Assembly: GCF_019039035.1 (NCBI RefSeq)
Contig: NZ_JAHNZT010000013.1
Location: forward strand, 144,456 to 208,455
Direction of reading: 5' to 3'
Length of the DNA: 64,000 bases
DNA from: Citreicoccus inhibens
GTDB lineage: Bacteria; Myxococcota; Myxococcia; Myxococcales; Myxococcaceae
Shown piece after piece: positions 41,208-49,886 of this stretch. The first letter of the stretch is position 1. Every line of letters starts with the position of its first letter. A program made the translations under genes and the position numbers. The notes beneath the pieces are model-generated. The model worked only from the letters and a program-made list of their open reading frames with translations, made no database searches and was not told where the DNA came from.

Positions 41208-42179
41208 GTGAACGACGAGACGCTCGAATCCGCGCAGGAGCTGGCCGCCGTGCTTCAGGACGTGCGCCGCCACCTGCTCTGGCAGGAGGAGACTGGTGGG
41301 CGGGCGCTCCTGGTCGACGCCCAGGTGGCCGCGGAGCTTCGGCAGCAGCAGCGGGCCGCCTCGTCGATGCGCGCCATGCTGCCCCGCGCGAAGCCCGCTG
41401 AGTCCGCGCCAGCGCGCGCCATGGCTCCAGCGGAGCCTCCGCGCGCGACACCGTCCGCGCCGCCTCCCGCCGAGCCCCCGCGCGCCGCGCCTCCCGCTTC
41501 GTCCTCGCCGCGCGCTCCAGCCCGGCCGCCCCCGAGCGCGGGGATGCTGGTGGATGTGCCTCAGCAACCCGCCCGGGCGGCGGCGAGCCTGCCGGGCGTG
41601 GTGGAGGGCGAGCGACCCACGTTGGATCAGATTCGCCGCGAGCTGGGGGACTGCAAGCGCTGCAAGCTGTGCAGCGGGCGCAAGAACATCGTGTTCGGTT
41701 CAGGCAACCCGCGCGCGGAGCTCGTCTTCGTGGGCGAGGGCCCAGGCGAGAACGAGGACCTCCAGGGCGTGCCGTTCGTGGGCGCGGCGGGCGAGCTGCT
41801 CACGAAGATGATCGAGGCGATGGGCTTCCGTCGCGACGACGTCTACATCTGCAACGTCGTGAAGTGCCGACCGCCGGGCAACCGCAACCCGGAGCCGGAG
41901 GAGATCGCCGCGTGCGAGCCCTTCCTTCGCTCGCAGCTCCTGGCGCTGCAGCCCAAGGTCATCGTGGCGCTCGGCAAGTTCGCGGCGCAGACGCTGCTGC
42001 GCGATTCCACGCCCATCACCCGGATGCGGGGGACGTGGCGCATGTACGAGGGCGTGCAGCTCATGCCCACCTTCCACCCGGCCTACCTGCTGCGCAACGC
42101 GGCGGAGAAGCGCAAGGCGTGGGAGGACCTGCAACAGGTGATGAAGCTCTTCGGAAAGCTCCCGGGCTCTCGCGCGTGA
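41208..42179 (+). CDS. family 4 (Fe-S) uracil-DNA glycosylase with long Pro-Ala N-terminal extension
   Basis: About 323 aa from GTG 41208. The catalytic core (about 140-320) has CKRCKLCSGRKNIVFG (two iron-sulfur cysteines), the uracil-pocket motif GEGPGENEDLQGVPFVG, CNVVKCRPPGNRN, a Cys in ACEPFL, and the C-terminal TFHPAYLLRN loop. These identify a type-4 UDG, which removes uracil from DNA, an important repair in high-G+C genomes. The first 140 residues form a short helix and an Ala-Pro-rich disordered linker, unusual in length for the family (about 200 aa). It lies 70 bp after coaBC. Confidence 0.93.
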   Translation: MNDETLESAQELAAVLQDVRRHLLWQEETGGRALLVDAQVAAELRQQQRAASSMRAMLPRAKPAESAPARAMAPAEPPRATPSAPPPAEPPRAAPPASSSPRAPARPPPSAGMLVDVPQQPARAAASLPGVVEGERPTLDQIRRELGDCKRCKLCSGRKNIVFGSGNPRAELVFVGEGPGENEDLQGVPFVGAAGELLTKMIEAMGFRRDDVYICNVVKCRPPGNRNPEPEEIAACEPFLRSQLLALQPKVIVALGKFAAQTLLRDSTPITRMRGTWRMYEGVQLMPTFHPAYLLRNAAEKRKAWEDLQQVMKLFGKLPGSRA

Positions 42180-42207
42180 GCGAGGGGCCCCGGAGGGGGA
42201 GACACGG

Positions 42208-43215
42208 ATGAAGGGAACACTCGAGAGCCGCGAGCTGCAGTCAGTCGCGCTGGAGTCCAACCCGCTGGGCGATCCCTCCCGGCGCCGGCTGACCGTGTAC
42301 CTGCCGCCGGGGTACGGCGAGGACGAGCGGCGCTACCCGGTCGTCTACTTCCTGCACGCCTTCGGCAACGGGGCGGGCTCCTGGACCAACGCGGCGGGCT
42401 TCGCGCCCACCGTGCCCGAGCGACTGGATGCGCTCATCGCGTCCGGCGAGGTGCCTCCCGCCATCGGTGTGTTCCCCGACGGGTGGACCTCGCTGGGCGG
42501 CAGCCAGTGGATGAACAGCGAGGCGCTGGGGCGCTATCGCGACTACGTGGCCAAGGACGTGGTCGGCTTCGTGGACCGCACGTGGCGCACGCTGCCCAAG
42601 GCCGCTGCTCGCGCGGTGGTGGGGCACAGCTCGGGTGGCTACGGCGCGCTGATGATGGGCCGCTATCACCCCGAGCTGTTCTCGCACCTGGGCGCGCACG
42701 CGGCCGATGCGTACTTCGAGTATTGCTATCTGCCAGACCTGCCCAAGGCCGCCGCCGCGCTGCTGAAGGCGGGCGGGGTGGAGGCGTGGTTCGCGGACTT
42801 CAAGAAGCGCGTGCGCGAGACGAAGGCGCGGGGCGAGGACTTCCCCGTGGTGAACATCCTGGCGATGGCCGCCGCGTACTCGCCGAAGAAGGGCGAGCCG
42901 CTCAACCTGGAATTGCCCTTCGACCTTCAGACGGCGCGGCTGCGCTCGGACGTGTGGAACCGTTGGCTCGTGCACGATCCGGTGCGCTTCGTTCCCAAGT
43001 TCCTGGATGCCTTCCGCAAGCTGAAGACGGTGTTCCTCGACTGTGGCACCCGCGACGAGTTCAACCTGCGCTGGGGCACTCGGATGATGGCCGAGGACCT
43101 CAAGGGCGCCGGCGTCGAGCTGGTGCACGAGGAGTTCGAGGATGGCCACACGGGAGTGTCGTACCGCTTCGAGCGCTCGCTGGCGGTGGTGATGCCGCGG
43201 CTGGCTCGGGAATGA
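42208..43215 (+). CDS. esterase D/antigen-85-type alpha/beta hydrolase
   Basis: A 335-aa protein. The fold starts with RRLTVYLPPGYGEDERRYPVVYFLHAFGNG (oxyanion region). The nucleophile elbow is VVGHSSGGYGALMMG and a late Asp lies in FLDCGTRDEFN. EEFEDGHTGVSYR carries the catalytic His. No signal peptide is obvious, so it is probably cytosolic. It sits 14 bp before kdd and may share its transcript. Substrate unknown (small acyl esters are typical). Confidence 0.87.
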   Translation: MKGTLESRELQSVALESNPLGDPSRRRLTVYLPPGYGEDERRYPVVYFLHAFGNGAGSWTNAAGFAPTVPERLDALIASGEVPPAIGVFPDGWTSLGGSQWMNSEALGRYRDYVAKDVVGFVDRTWRTLPKAAARAVVGHSSGGYGALMMGRYHPELFSHLGAHAADAYFEYCYLPDLPKAAAALLKAGGVEAWFADFKKRVRETKARGEDFPVVNILAMAAAYSPKKGEPLNLELPFDLQTARLRSDVWNRWLVHDPVRFVPKFLDAFRKLKTVFLDCGTRDEFNLRWGTRMMAEDLKGAGVELVHEEFEDGHTGVSYRFERSLAVVMPRLARE

Positions 43216-43229
43216 GGGAGAAGGGGACC

Positions 43230-44261
43230 ATGAGCATCGACGTGTATGGACTGTCCCGCGTCGTCGGGGAGAAGGGCGTGCTGCCGCAGCGCGCGCGCAC
43301 GCTGGACGCCTCGCTGCCGTGCCGCGAGTCGGAGCTGCTCATCGATGTGGAGAGCCTCAACATCGACGCGGCGTCCTTCAAGCAGATCAAGGACGAGGTG
43401 GGCGGCGACACGGCCCGTATCGCCGCGCGCATCCAGGACATCGTCCGCGAGCGCGGCAAGATGCAGAACCCCGTCACCGGCTCGGGCGGCATGCTCATTG
43501 GCCGCGTGAAGGAGCTGGGCGTCAGGCACCCCGCGCGCGGCGTGCTGCAGGTGGGCGACCGCATCGCCACGCTGGTGAGCCTCACGCTCACGCCGCTCGT
43601 CATCGACGAGGTCAAGGCGGTGCACCCGGAGATTGATCGCCTGGACATCCGCGGCCACGCCCTGCTGTTCGCCAGCGGCATCTACGCCAAGCTGCCGTCG
43701 GACCTTCCGGACACGTTGGCGCTCGCGGCGCTGGACGTGTGCGGCGCTCCCGCGCTGGTGGCGCGGCACGTGCGCCCGGGCATGACGGTGGCGGTGCTGG
43801 GCGCGGGCAAGAGCGGCGCGCTGTGTCTCGCCCAGGCGCGGCGCAACCTGGAGAGCCGCGGGCGCCTCTTGGCCCTGGACATCTCCCAGAAGGCCCTCGA
43901 CGCGCTGTCCGCCATTGGCCTGTGTGACACCACCCTGAAGGTGGACGCCACGCAGGGCGTGGACGTGATGGAGGCGGTGAGCCAGGCCACGGGCGGTCAG
44001 CTCTGCGACCTGGTGGTCAACTGCGCCAGCGTGGGCAACACGGAGATGGCCACCATCCTCTCCGTCAAGGATGGCGGCACGGCCATCTTCTTCTCCATGG
44101 CCACCAGCTTCACCGCGGCGGCCCTGGGCGCCGAGGGCGTGGGCAAGGACGTCACCATGCTCGTGGGCAATGGCTACGTCCCCGGCCACGCCAGCCTCAC
44201 CCTGGAGCTCCTGCGCACCGAGCCCGCGCTGCGCCAGCTCTTCGAGACGCGCTACGTCTGA
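43230..44261 (+). CDS. kdd: L-erythro-3,5-diaminohexanoate dehydrogenase (Kdd)
   Basis: A 343-aa enzyme with GroES-like start and Rossmann domain. The matches to Kdd are the N-terminal YGLSRVVGEKGVLPQRA, the conserved core MQNPVTGSGGMLIGRV, the nucleotide motif VAVLGAGKSGALCLAQARR and FFSMATSFTAAALGAEGVGKD. It oxidises 3,5-diaminohexanoate (from KamDE) to 3-keto-5-aminohexanoate with NAD(P). It is 5.6 kb from the rest of the lysine fermentation genes at 49.9-53.9 kb, which is unusual because they normally cluster. AAGGGG precedes the ATG. Confidence 0.9.
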   Translation: MSIDVYGLSRVVGEKGVLPQRARTLDASLPCRESELLIDVESLNIDAASFKQIKDEVGGDTARIAARIQDIVRERGKMQNPVTGSGGMLIGRVKELGVRHPARGVLQVGDRIATLVSLTLTPLVIDEVKAVHPEIDRLDIRGHALLFASGIYAKLPSDLPDTLALAALDVCGAPALVARHVRPGMTVAVLGAGKSGALCLAQARRNLESRGRLLALDISQKALDALSAIGLCDTTLKVDATQGVDVMEAVSQATGGQLCDLVVNCASVGNTEMATILSVKDGGTAIFFSMATSFTAAALGAEGVGKDVTMLVGNGYVPGHASLTLELLRTEPALRQLFETRYV

Positions 44262-44276
44262 GCGCGTCCCAAGGAC

Positions 44277-46049
44277 TCACTGCGCCAGGAACGAGGTGTA
44301 GACCGCCTGGAGCAGTGGGTCCTGTTGCCCGGCGGGCGCGTTGGGCAGGTGGCCCTGGTTGATGGTCCAGATGATGGTGCCTCCCAGGGCCTGCTCGCGC
44401 GCCCACCGTCCCTTGGCGGACACCGAGCGGGGATCCTCGAACGACACGTAGTTGCAGTGTTGGGGCCCGGCCGCGGACGGGAAGCTCAGGTAGCTGGCCT
44501 GGGCCGTCTCGTCCCAGCGCAGCGCGTCCGGCGTGTAGTACCAGGTCATGATGTTGGCGTAGCTCATGGCGTTGTCGCTCTGCTGCTCCAACACCGTGCG
44601 GTCATCGAGCGGCGTGCCCGGCGCCGTCACCCCGCGCCAGCACGACCCGAAGAAGCCGATCCCCATGCCCAGCCGCCCCCGAGGCACGCCCGCGTCCAGG
44701 TAGGCGAGCACGGAGCTGGAGACGGACGTGGGGTGGTGCGAGTCCTCCCCGAGCAGGGCGCTCGAGTGCCAGCTCTGCCAGCCACCCCAGTTGCCGCTCA
44801 TCACGTAGGACATGACGTTCATCTGGTCCACGCGCGCTGCCAGGTCTCGCGCGAAGGTCTTGTCCGCGTCGCTCATCTTGAAGTTGGAGTTCACCCAACC
44901 CACCGGCACGGTGATGAGGATGTCGGGCCGCGCGGCGCGCAGGTCATCGAGCAGCGCGAGCAGGAGCTGTCCATCGTTCCCCTGCGGCGGCAGGTTGATG
45001 GGCTCCCAGTCCACGTCGACGCCGTCGAAGCCCAGCTCGGTCATCGTCGTGAGGATGTTTCGTACGAAGTACGGGCGGCTCGCGGCCGACGCGGCGCCCA
45101 CGAAGCCGTCATGCTCGCCCATGCCGCCCAGCATCATGATGGCCTTGCGGCCCGCCTTGTGGGCGCGGTCCGTCAGCTTGCGCGCCATGAGCGGACCTTC
45201 CGTCGCGCTCACGTCGAAGTCCGTGATGAGGAAGCCATCCGCGCGGGGGCGCACGCGGCCCACCGCGAGGTGCGTGAGCAGCGAGAGATCCACGGTGTCC
45301 ACCGGATAGAGGCCGCGCTGATAGCCCACGTAGTAGCCCATCACCCAGTTCGCCGGCAGTCCGCCCGAGCGCGGCCGGACCTCGCCCGAGCGAATCGTGG
45401 GGCCCTCGCCCGAGGCGTTCAGCGCCACGACCTCGAACGCGTAGGCGGTGTCGTTGCTCAGGCCCGTCACCACCGCGCTCGACGACGGCGCGTTCACCGT
45501 CACCGACGCGCCGCCCGGGCTCGCGGTGATGCGGTAGCTCTGGAGGGCCTGGCCGCCAAAGCTCGCGGGGGGCAGCCAGCTCACGAAGGCCTGCCCATTG
45601 CCCGCCGTCGCGCGCACCGCTCGAGGCTGGCCCGGGATGGTGGGGGAGGGAATGGCCATGCCCGCTTGCGGCGTGACGAGCACGGTCTCGACGGAGGACT
45701 CGCTCTCGCCGAACTCGTTCACGGCGGTGACGCTGAAGACATACGGCTGCCCGTTGTTGAGGCCGCGCACGGTGGCCTGCACGTCCGGCGCGGACACCAG
45801 CGCGCCGCCACAGTCGGGATTGCACCGCACCACATAGTAGAGCAGCGGTCCTCCGCCATCGGCGGCGGGTGCCCTCCACGTCAGCAACGCCAGCGCATCG
45901 CCCGCCTGCGCCGATACCGCGGTCGGTGCTCCGGGCGGTCCATTCTCAGGCCCAGTGTGGCCTCCATTCGCCGGCCCGCATGCGGTCAACATCACCCCCA
46001 GCACTCCGCCCATCCAACTGCACCACGGATTCGCGACTTGCTTCTTCAC
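44277..46049 (-). CDS. lipoprotein GH18 chitinase with two fibronectin-III domains
   Basis: 590 aa from GTG 46049 (GGAGG 8 bp upstream), with a lipoprotein signal ending VMLTAC. Two FN3 modules follow (about 45-135 and 145-235, e.g. APTAVSAQAGDALALLTWRAP and YAFEVVALNASGEGP). The GH18 barrel begins WVMGYYVGYQRGLYP and contains FDGVDVDWEP with the catalytic Glu, plus the second-ring VGWVNSNFKMS. It hydrolyses beta-1,4-linked GlcNAc polymers at the cell surface, consistent with fungal or insect prey use. It converges on kdd. Confidence 0.93.
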   Translation of the reverse strand: MKKQVANPWCSWMGGVLGVMLTACGPANGGHTGPENGPPGAPTAVSAQAGDALALLTWRAPAADGGGPLLYYVVRCNPDCGGALVSAPDVQATVRGLNNGQPYVFSVTAVNEFGESESSVETVLVTPQAGMAIPSPTIPGQPRAVRATAGNGQAFVSWLPPASFGGQALQSYRITASPGGASVTVNAPSSSAVVTGLSNDTAYAFEVVALNASGEGPTIRSGEVRPRSGGLPANWVMGYYVGYQRGLYPVDTVDLSLLTHLAVGRVRPRADGFLITDFDVSATEGPLMARKLTDRAHKAGRKAIMMLGGMGEHDGFVGAASAASRPYFVRNILTTMTELGFDGVDVDWEPINLPPQGNDGQLLLALLDDLRAARPDILITVPVGWVNSNFKMSDADKTFARDLAARVDQMNVMSYVMSGNWGGWQSWHSSALLGEDSHHPTSVSSSVLAYLDAGVPRGRLGMGIGFFGSCWRGVTAPGTPLDDRTVLEQQSDNAMSYANIMTWYYTPDALRWDETAQASYLSFPSAAGPQHCNYVSFEDPRSVSAKGRWAREQALGGTIIWTINQGHLPNAPAGQQDPLLQAVYTSFLAQ

Positions 46050-46072
46050 TAGAATACCTCCAGCGATACTGG

Positions 46073-46103
46073 AATATGTGGACAGACGTGTAGGTCGAGT
46101 CAA
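46073..46103 (-). promoter_or_regulatory. possible promoter of chitinase gene
   Basis: On the minus strand a TTGACT -35 (46103-46098) is followed 19 bp later by CATATT (46078-46073), about 25 bp before the GTG start. Spacing is 1-2 bp longer than ideal. Confidence 0.35.
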
Positions 46104-46692
46104 GCGCGGAAGATGACGGCTTGTCCGTGGGTTGCTTGGAAAACGCTGAAGGCGTCTTCCATGCCTCCAAAGCCGTTCCTGCGGCGAGTACCCGACAGGT
46201 TGAGTGGGTCCTGCGCGCGTGGGCGCGTCCTCTTCCGGCTGGCGCCATCGCCTGCTGGGGATGGGCTTGGGGGCGCGCGACGCGGCCTCGCGGGGAGGCG
46301 ATGACGGCCATGGACGCTACGCCAGCTCGCGTGGGCGCGGTGAGGCCTCGCACGTGACGACTGCGTGGCGAGCGCGTTCGACTGGGAGGTCGGCTCCGAC
46401 GTCACGTGGGGCGCGTGAGAGGCATTGACCCGGGTCGCACGCGCCACCGGTGCGAAGGAGGCGGCGCGCTGTCCAGAAGTCATGGTGCGAGTCTGCACGC
46501 GCGGTCCGACGTCGATGCGCGCGGCGGCTCCACGCGCGACGCCTCGCGCGGCTCGCATGGGGCAACGGGCCAGTCGGGCGGAGGCCTGCCCTGGCGCCCG
46601 CGTCGGCTGTCCGCGTGCGCGAGCGAGCGGCCGGAGCAAGTTGGAGCGACGTGCTTACGTTTGGGGCGCGACTCGCCACCGAGGGAATCTCC
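46104..46692. other. gene-free region upstream of chitinase and nitroreductase genes
   Basis: About 590 bp. Long open frames exist on both strands but are Arg/Ala/Ser-rich with no ribosome binding site and no family resemblance, as expected from high G+C alone. It must carry the nitroreductase promoter. No repeat or hairpin was recognised. Confidence 0.5.
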
Positions 46693-47298
<606 letters not shown>

Positions 47299-47308
47299 CG
47301 GCGGCGGC

Positions 47309-47914
47309 TCACCGCGTGGCGGTCGTGTCGTTCGCGGCGGGCGCCACGGGGGACTCTGGCGTCTGGGTGCGAGACCAGTCCTCCGCGCTGCGTCCACTGG
47401 CGTCGCGGACCGAAGTGGATGCGCCATGGCCGCGCAGTTGGCGAGCCACGTCGTCGCGGCCGAAGAGCACGGCGAACATCAAGGCCGTCTGGCCCAGGCC
47501 GTTGGTTTGATCCACCGCGCACGGTTGCTCCTGGAGCACCGCGACGATGTCCGCATGGCCCTTGAATGCCGCACCCATGAGGGCGGTGTTGCCGCGGTTG
47601 TCTCCCGCGCACGCATCCGCGCCCGCGGCGATGAGCGCCCGCACCGTCTCCACGTGCCCGTGATAGGCCGCGAGGATGAGCGGGGAGAAGCCGCGCGAGT
47701 CGCGGGCGTCCACGGGAGTCCCCGCCTTCACGAGCCCCGCAACCACCTCGGTGTCACCCTCGCGCGCGGCGGCCAACAGGTAGCGCTCCGCCTCGCTCGT
47801 CGCTAGCAATCGCCCCCCATGCGGCGGCGCCCGCAGCGACCACCACATTGCGACCATCAGCAGGCACACCACACCCGCGAGCCCCACGACACCGAGCAAC
47901 ACCTTGCGAACCAT
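47309..47914 (-). CDS. membrane-anchored ankyrin-repeat protein, catalase partner
   Basis: 201 aa from ATG 47914 (GGAGG at optimal spacing). One N-terminal membrane segment (about 4-25) is followed by four to five ankyrin repeats, e.g. RDSRGFSPLILAAYHGHVETVRALIAAGAD and NRGNTALMGAAFKGHADIVAVL. The rest would face the periplasm. It lies 101 bp downstream of the secreted catalase gene on the same strand, the same arrangement as katB-ankB in Pseudomonas, where AnkB is needed for full catalase activity. A scaffold role for the exported catalase is inferred. Confidence 0.88.
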   Translation of the reverse strand: MVRKVLLGVVGLAGVVCLLMVAMWWSLRAPPHGGRLLATSEAERYLLAAAREGDTEVVAGLVKAGTPVDARDSRGFSPLILAAYHGHVETVRALIAAGADACAGDNRGNTALMGAAFKGHADIVAVLQEQPCAVDQTNGLGQTALMFAVLFGRDDVARQLRGHGASTSVRDASGRSAEDWSRTQTPESPVAPAANDTTATR

Positions 47915-48015
47915 GACGACCTCCAAGGGCCCTCGCGCGGACCGAGGCCGCGCGCGAGGGCAGGGGGAAGGAAGGGGGAGCCCCGCGACACGATGTCCGC
48001 CGAGGGGCGCGCGGC

Positions 48016-49542
48016 CTACCGCGTGGCCAGCGTGGCGCGGGCGTCGTCCAGCTTCACGCCCACGGCCTTGGCGAGCCGCGTGCCGTAGTCGATATTCGCG
48101 CTGTAGAAGTAGCCGACCATGCGCGCCTTCACCTTCGCGTCGCGCACCTGGCCCAGGTCCGCGGCCAGGTTCTTCACGAGGCGCTCCTTCTCGGGGGCGC
48201 TGAGCGCCGCGTAGAAGTCACCCGCCTGCGAGAAGTTGTCCGCCTTGTCGATGGGTCGCTGCTGGGTGGTGCCCGTCAGGGGCGCGTTCGACAAGAGGTA
48301 CACCGGGGCGTCGGCCGTCTCGCGCGTGACGCTTGGCTCGTAGTTGACGTCCGACTTCGTGTGGCCCGGGTTGAGCGCTCCGCCCTGGTTGTTGTTGTGG
48401 ATGGGGACCTGCGCGCGGTTGATCGGCAGCGACAGGTAGTTGGCGCCAATGCGGTAGCGCTGCGTGTCCGCGTACGCGAAGAGGCGGCCTTGCAGCAGGC
48501 GGTCCTCGGAGGGTTCGATGCCGGGCGGCACGACGCCGGGGGAGAAGGCGGCCTGCTCCGTCTCCTCGAAGAAGTTGTCCGGCATGGCGTTGAGCGTGAA
48601 CCTCCCGAGCTTCACGGACGGCACCTTGGCCTCGGGCCAGACCTTGGTGGCATCGAGCGGATCAAACGCGAACGCGTCCAGGTCCTTGGGATCCAGCACC
48701 TGCGCGCTCAGCTCCCACGCGGGAAACCTGCCCTGCTGGACCGCGGTGTAGAGGTCCTGCGTGGCGTGCTGGAAGTCCTGGCTCGCGACGCGGGTGGCGT
48801 CCTCGGCGGTGAGGCTCTGCACGCCCTGCTGCGACTTCCAGTTGAACTTCACGTAGCGCACTTCGCCCTTCGCGTTGACGAACTTGAAGGCGTGCACGCC
48901 GTGGCCGTTCATCTGGCGGTAGTTCGCCGGGATGCCCAGGTCCGAGTAGACCTGCGTGAGCATGTGCGTCGACTCGGGCACGTGCGAGAAGAAGTCGAAG
49001 AAGCGATTGGGGTCCTGCCGGTTGGTGACGGGCGACGGCTTGAGGCTGTGCACCATGTCCGGGAACTTGATGGCGTCACGGATGAAGAAGACGGGCAGGT
49101 TGTTGCCCACCAGGTCCCAGTTGCCCTCGTCCGTGTAGAACTTGAGGGCGAAGCCTCGCGGGTCGCGCAGCGTCTCCGGCGAGCCGCTCGGATGGATGAC
49201 CGTGGAGAAGCGCACGAACATCGGCGTCTTCTTGCCCTTGGCCGAGAAGAGGGATGCGCGCGTCAGCTGCGAGAAGTCGCCGTAGCTCTCGAACGTGCCG
49301 TGCGCGCCCACGCCGCGCGCATGCACCACGCGCTCGGGGATGCGCTCGCGATCGAACCGCGCGAGCTTCTCGATGAGGTGGAAATCCTCCAGCAGCACGC
49401 CGCCGCGAGGGCCCGCCGTCTTGGAACTCTGGTTGGTGCCCGCGGGCGCTCCAGAGTCGGTCGTGAGGGGAGGAGGCGTGCCGGCCGCCAGGGTCGGAGT
49501 GCCAGCGAACAGGGCCGCGAGGACAAACGAACGGACTTTCAT
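48016..49542 (-). CDS. secreted clade-type monofunctional catalase (KatB-like)
   Basis: A 508-aa haem catalase with a signal peptide (about 1-20, ending LAAG), so periplasmic or secreted. Catalytic His74 lies in RVVHARGVGAHG, the distal Asn in VGNNLPVFFIRD, and the haem-ligand Tyr in the RLFAYADTQRYRIG block. PMFVRFSTV and LNPGHTKSDVNYEPS are normal family segments. It removes H2O2 outside the cytoplasm. The ankyrin protein downstream is its probable partner. Three tandem palindromic sites lie 115 bp upstream and may control it or the divergent kamD. Confidence 0.95.
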   Translation of the reverse strand: MKVRSFVLAALFAGTPTLAAGTPPPLTTDSGAPAGTNQSSKTAGPRGGVLLEDFHLIEKLARFDRERIPERVVHARGVGAHGTFESYGDFSQLTRASLFSAKGKKTPMFVRFSTVIHPSGSPETLRDPRGFALKFYTDEGNWDLVGNNLPVFFIRDAIKFPDMVHSLKPSPVTNRQDPNRFFDFFSHVPESTHMLTQVYSDLGIPANYRQMNGHGVHAFKFVNAKGEVRYVKFNWKSQQGVQSLTAEDATRVASQDFQHATQDLYTAVQQGRFPAWELSAQVLDPKDLDAFAFDPLDATKVWPEAKVPSVKLGRFTLNAMPDNFFEETEQAAFSPGVVPPGIEPSEDRLLQGRLFAYADTQRYRIGANYLSLPINRAQVPIHNNNQGGALNPGHTKSDVNYEPSVTRETADAPVYLLSNAPLTGTTQQRPIDKADNFSQAGDFYAALSAPEKERLVKNLAADLGQVRDAKVKARMVGYFYSANIDYGTRLAKAVGVKLDDARATLATR

Positions 49543-49656
49543 GCGAGGGCTCCAGTGGGGAAGAGGGGCGCTGCGACCGACCCCTTGAGCAGCCCGCGTG
49601 CCGTCGTCGCGACTTCAATGAATCCGAGAGCTTGGCTGCGGACTGGGAGCTGAGTT

Positions 49657-49716
49657 CACCGGCCCATCGGTGCATGAACCGGGATTTCGGTGTGGCGATG
49701 CACCGGGATATCGGTG
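49657..49716. promoter_or_regulatory. three tandem 16-bp palindromic sites (candidate operator)
   Basis: CACCGGCCCATCGGTG (49657-49672), AACCGGGATTTCGGTG (49677-49692) and CACCGGGATATCGGTG (49701-49716) share CACCG-N6-CGGTG arms. Starts are 20 and 24 bp apart, about two helical turns. They lie between the divergent catalase and kamD genes. Regulator unknown. Confidence 0.6.
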
Positions 49717-49754
49717 AAGGAGGTGCGCTCCACCAGAAGGCGCACGCCCGGCCC

Positions 49755-49780
49755 GGTTTCACGGGCGCGCGGTTTCACGG
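49755..49780. repeat. 10-bp direct repeat upstream of kamD
   Basis: GGTTTCACGG occurs at 49755-49764 and 49771-49780, separated by GCGCGC, about 110-130 bp before kamD. It may be a second regulator-binding site; significance is uncertain. Confidence 0.35.
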
Positions 49781-49886
49781 CGCGGTGCGGCGAGCATGCG
49801 AGCCTTGGAAATTGAGGACCTTGGAGGGGGGTGGCGTGCCGGGTTTCTTGAGCACTTCCGACCCTTTGGCGGGTATGGTGCCGCGC

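Noticed and set aside
46100..46639. 179-codon minus-strand ORF between chitinase and nitroreductase genes
   Set aside because: Low-complexity Arg/Ala/Ser composition, no ribosome binding site, and overlapping frames on the other strand look the same.
49632..49886. 85-residue N-terminal extension of KamD
   Set aside because: It is translated through the three palindromic sites and two direct repeats; homology to the mutase starts at about 49887.
49543..49886. Cobalamin riboswitch upstream of the B12-dependent mutase genes
   Set aside because: No B12-box-like sequence found; the only structure seen is the set of palindromes and direct repeats.
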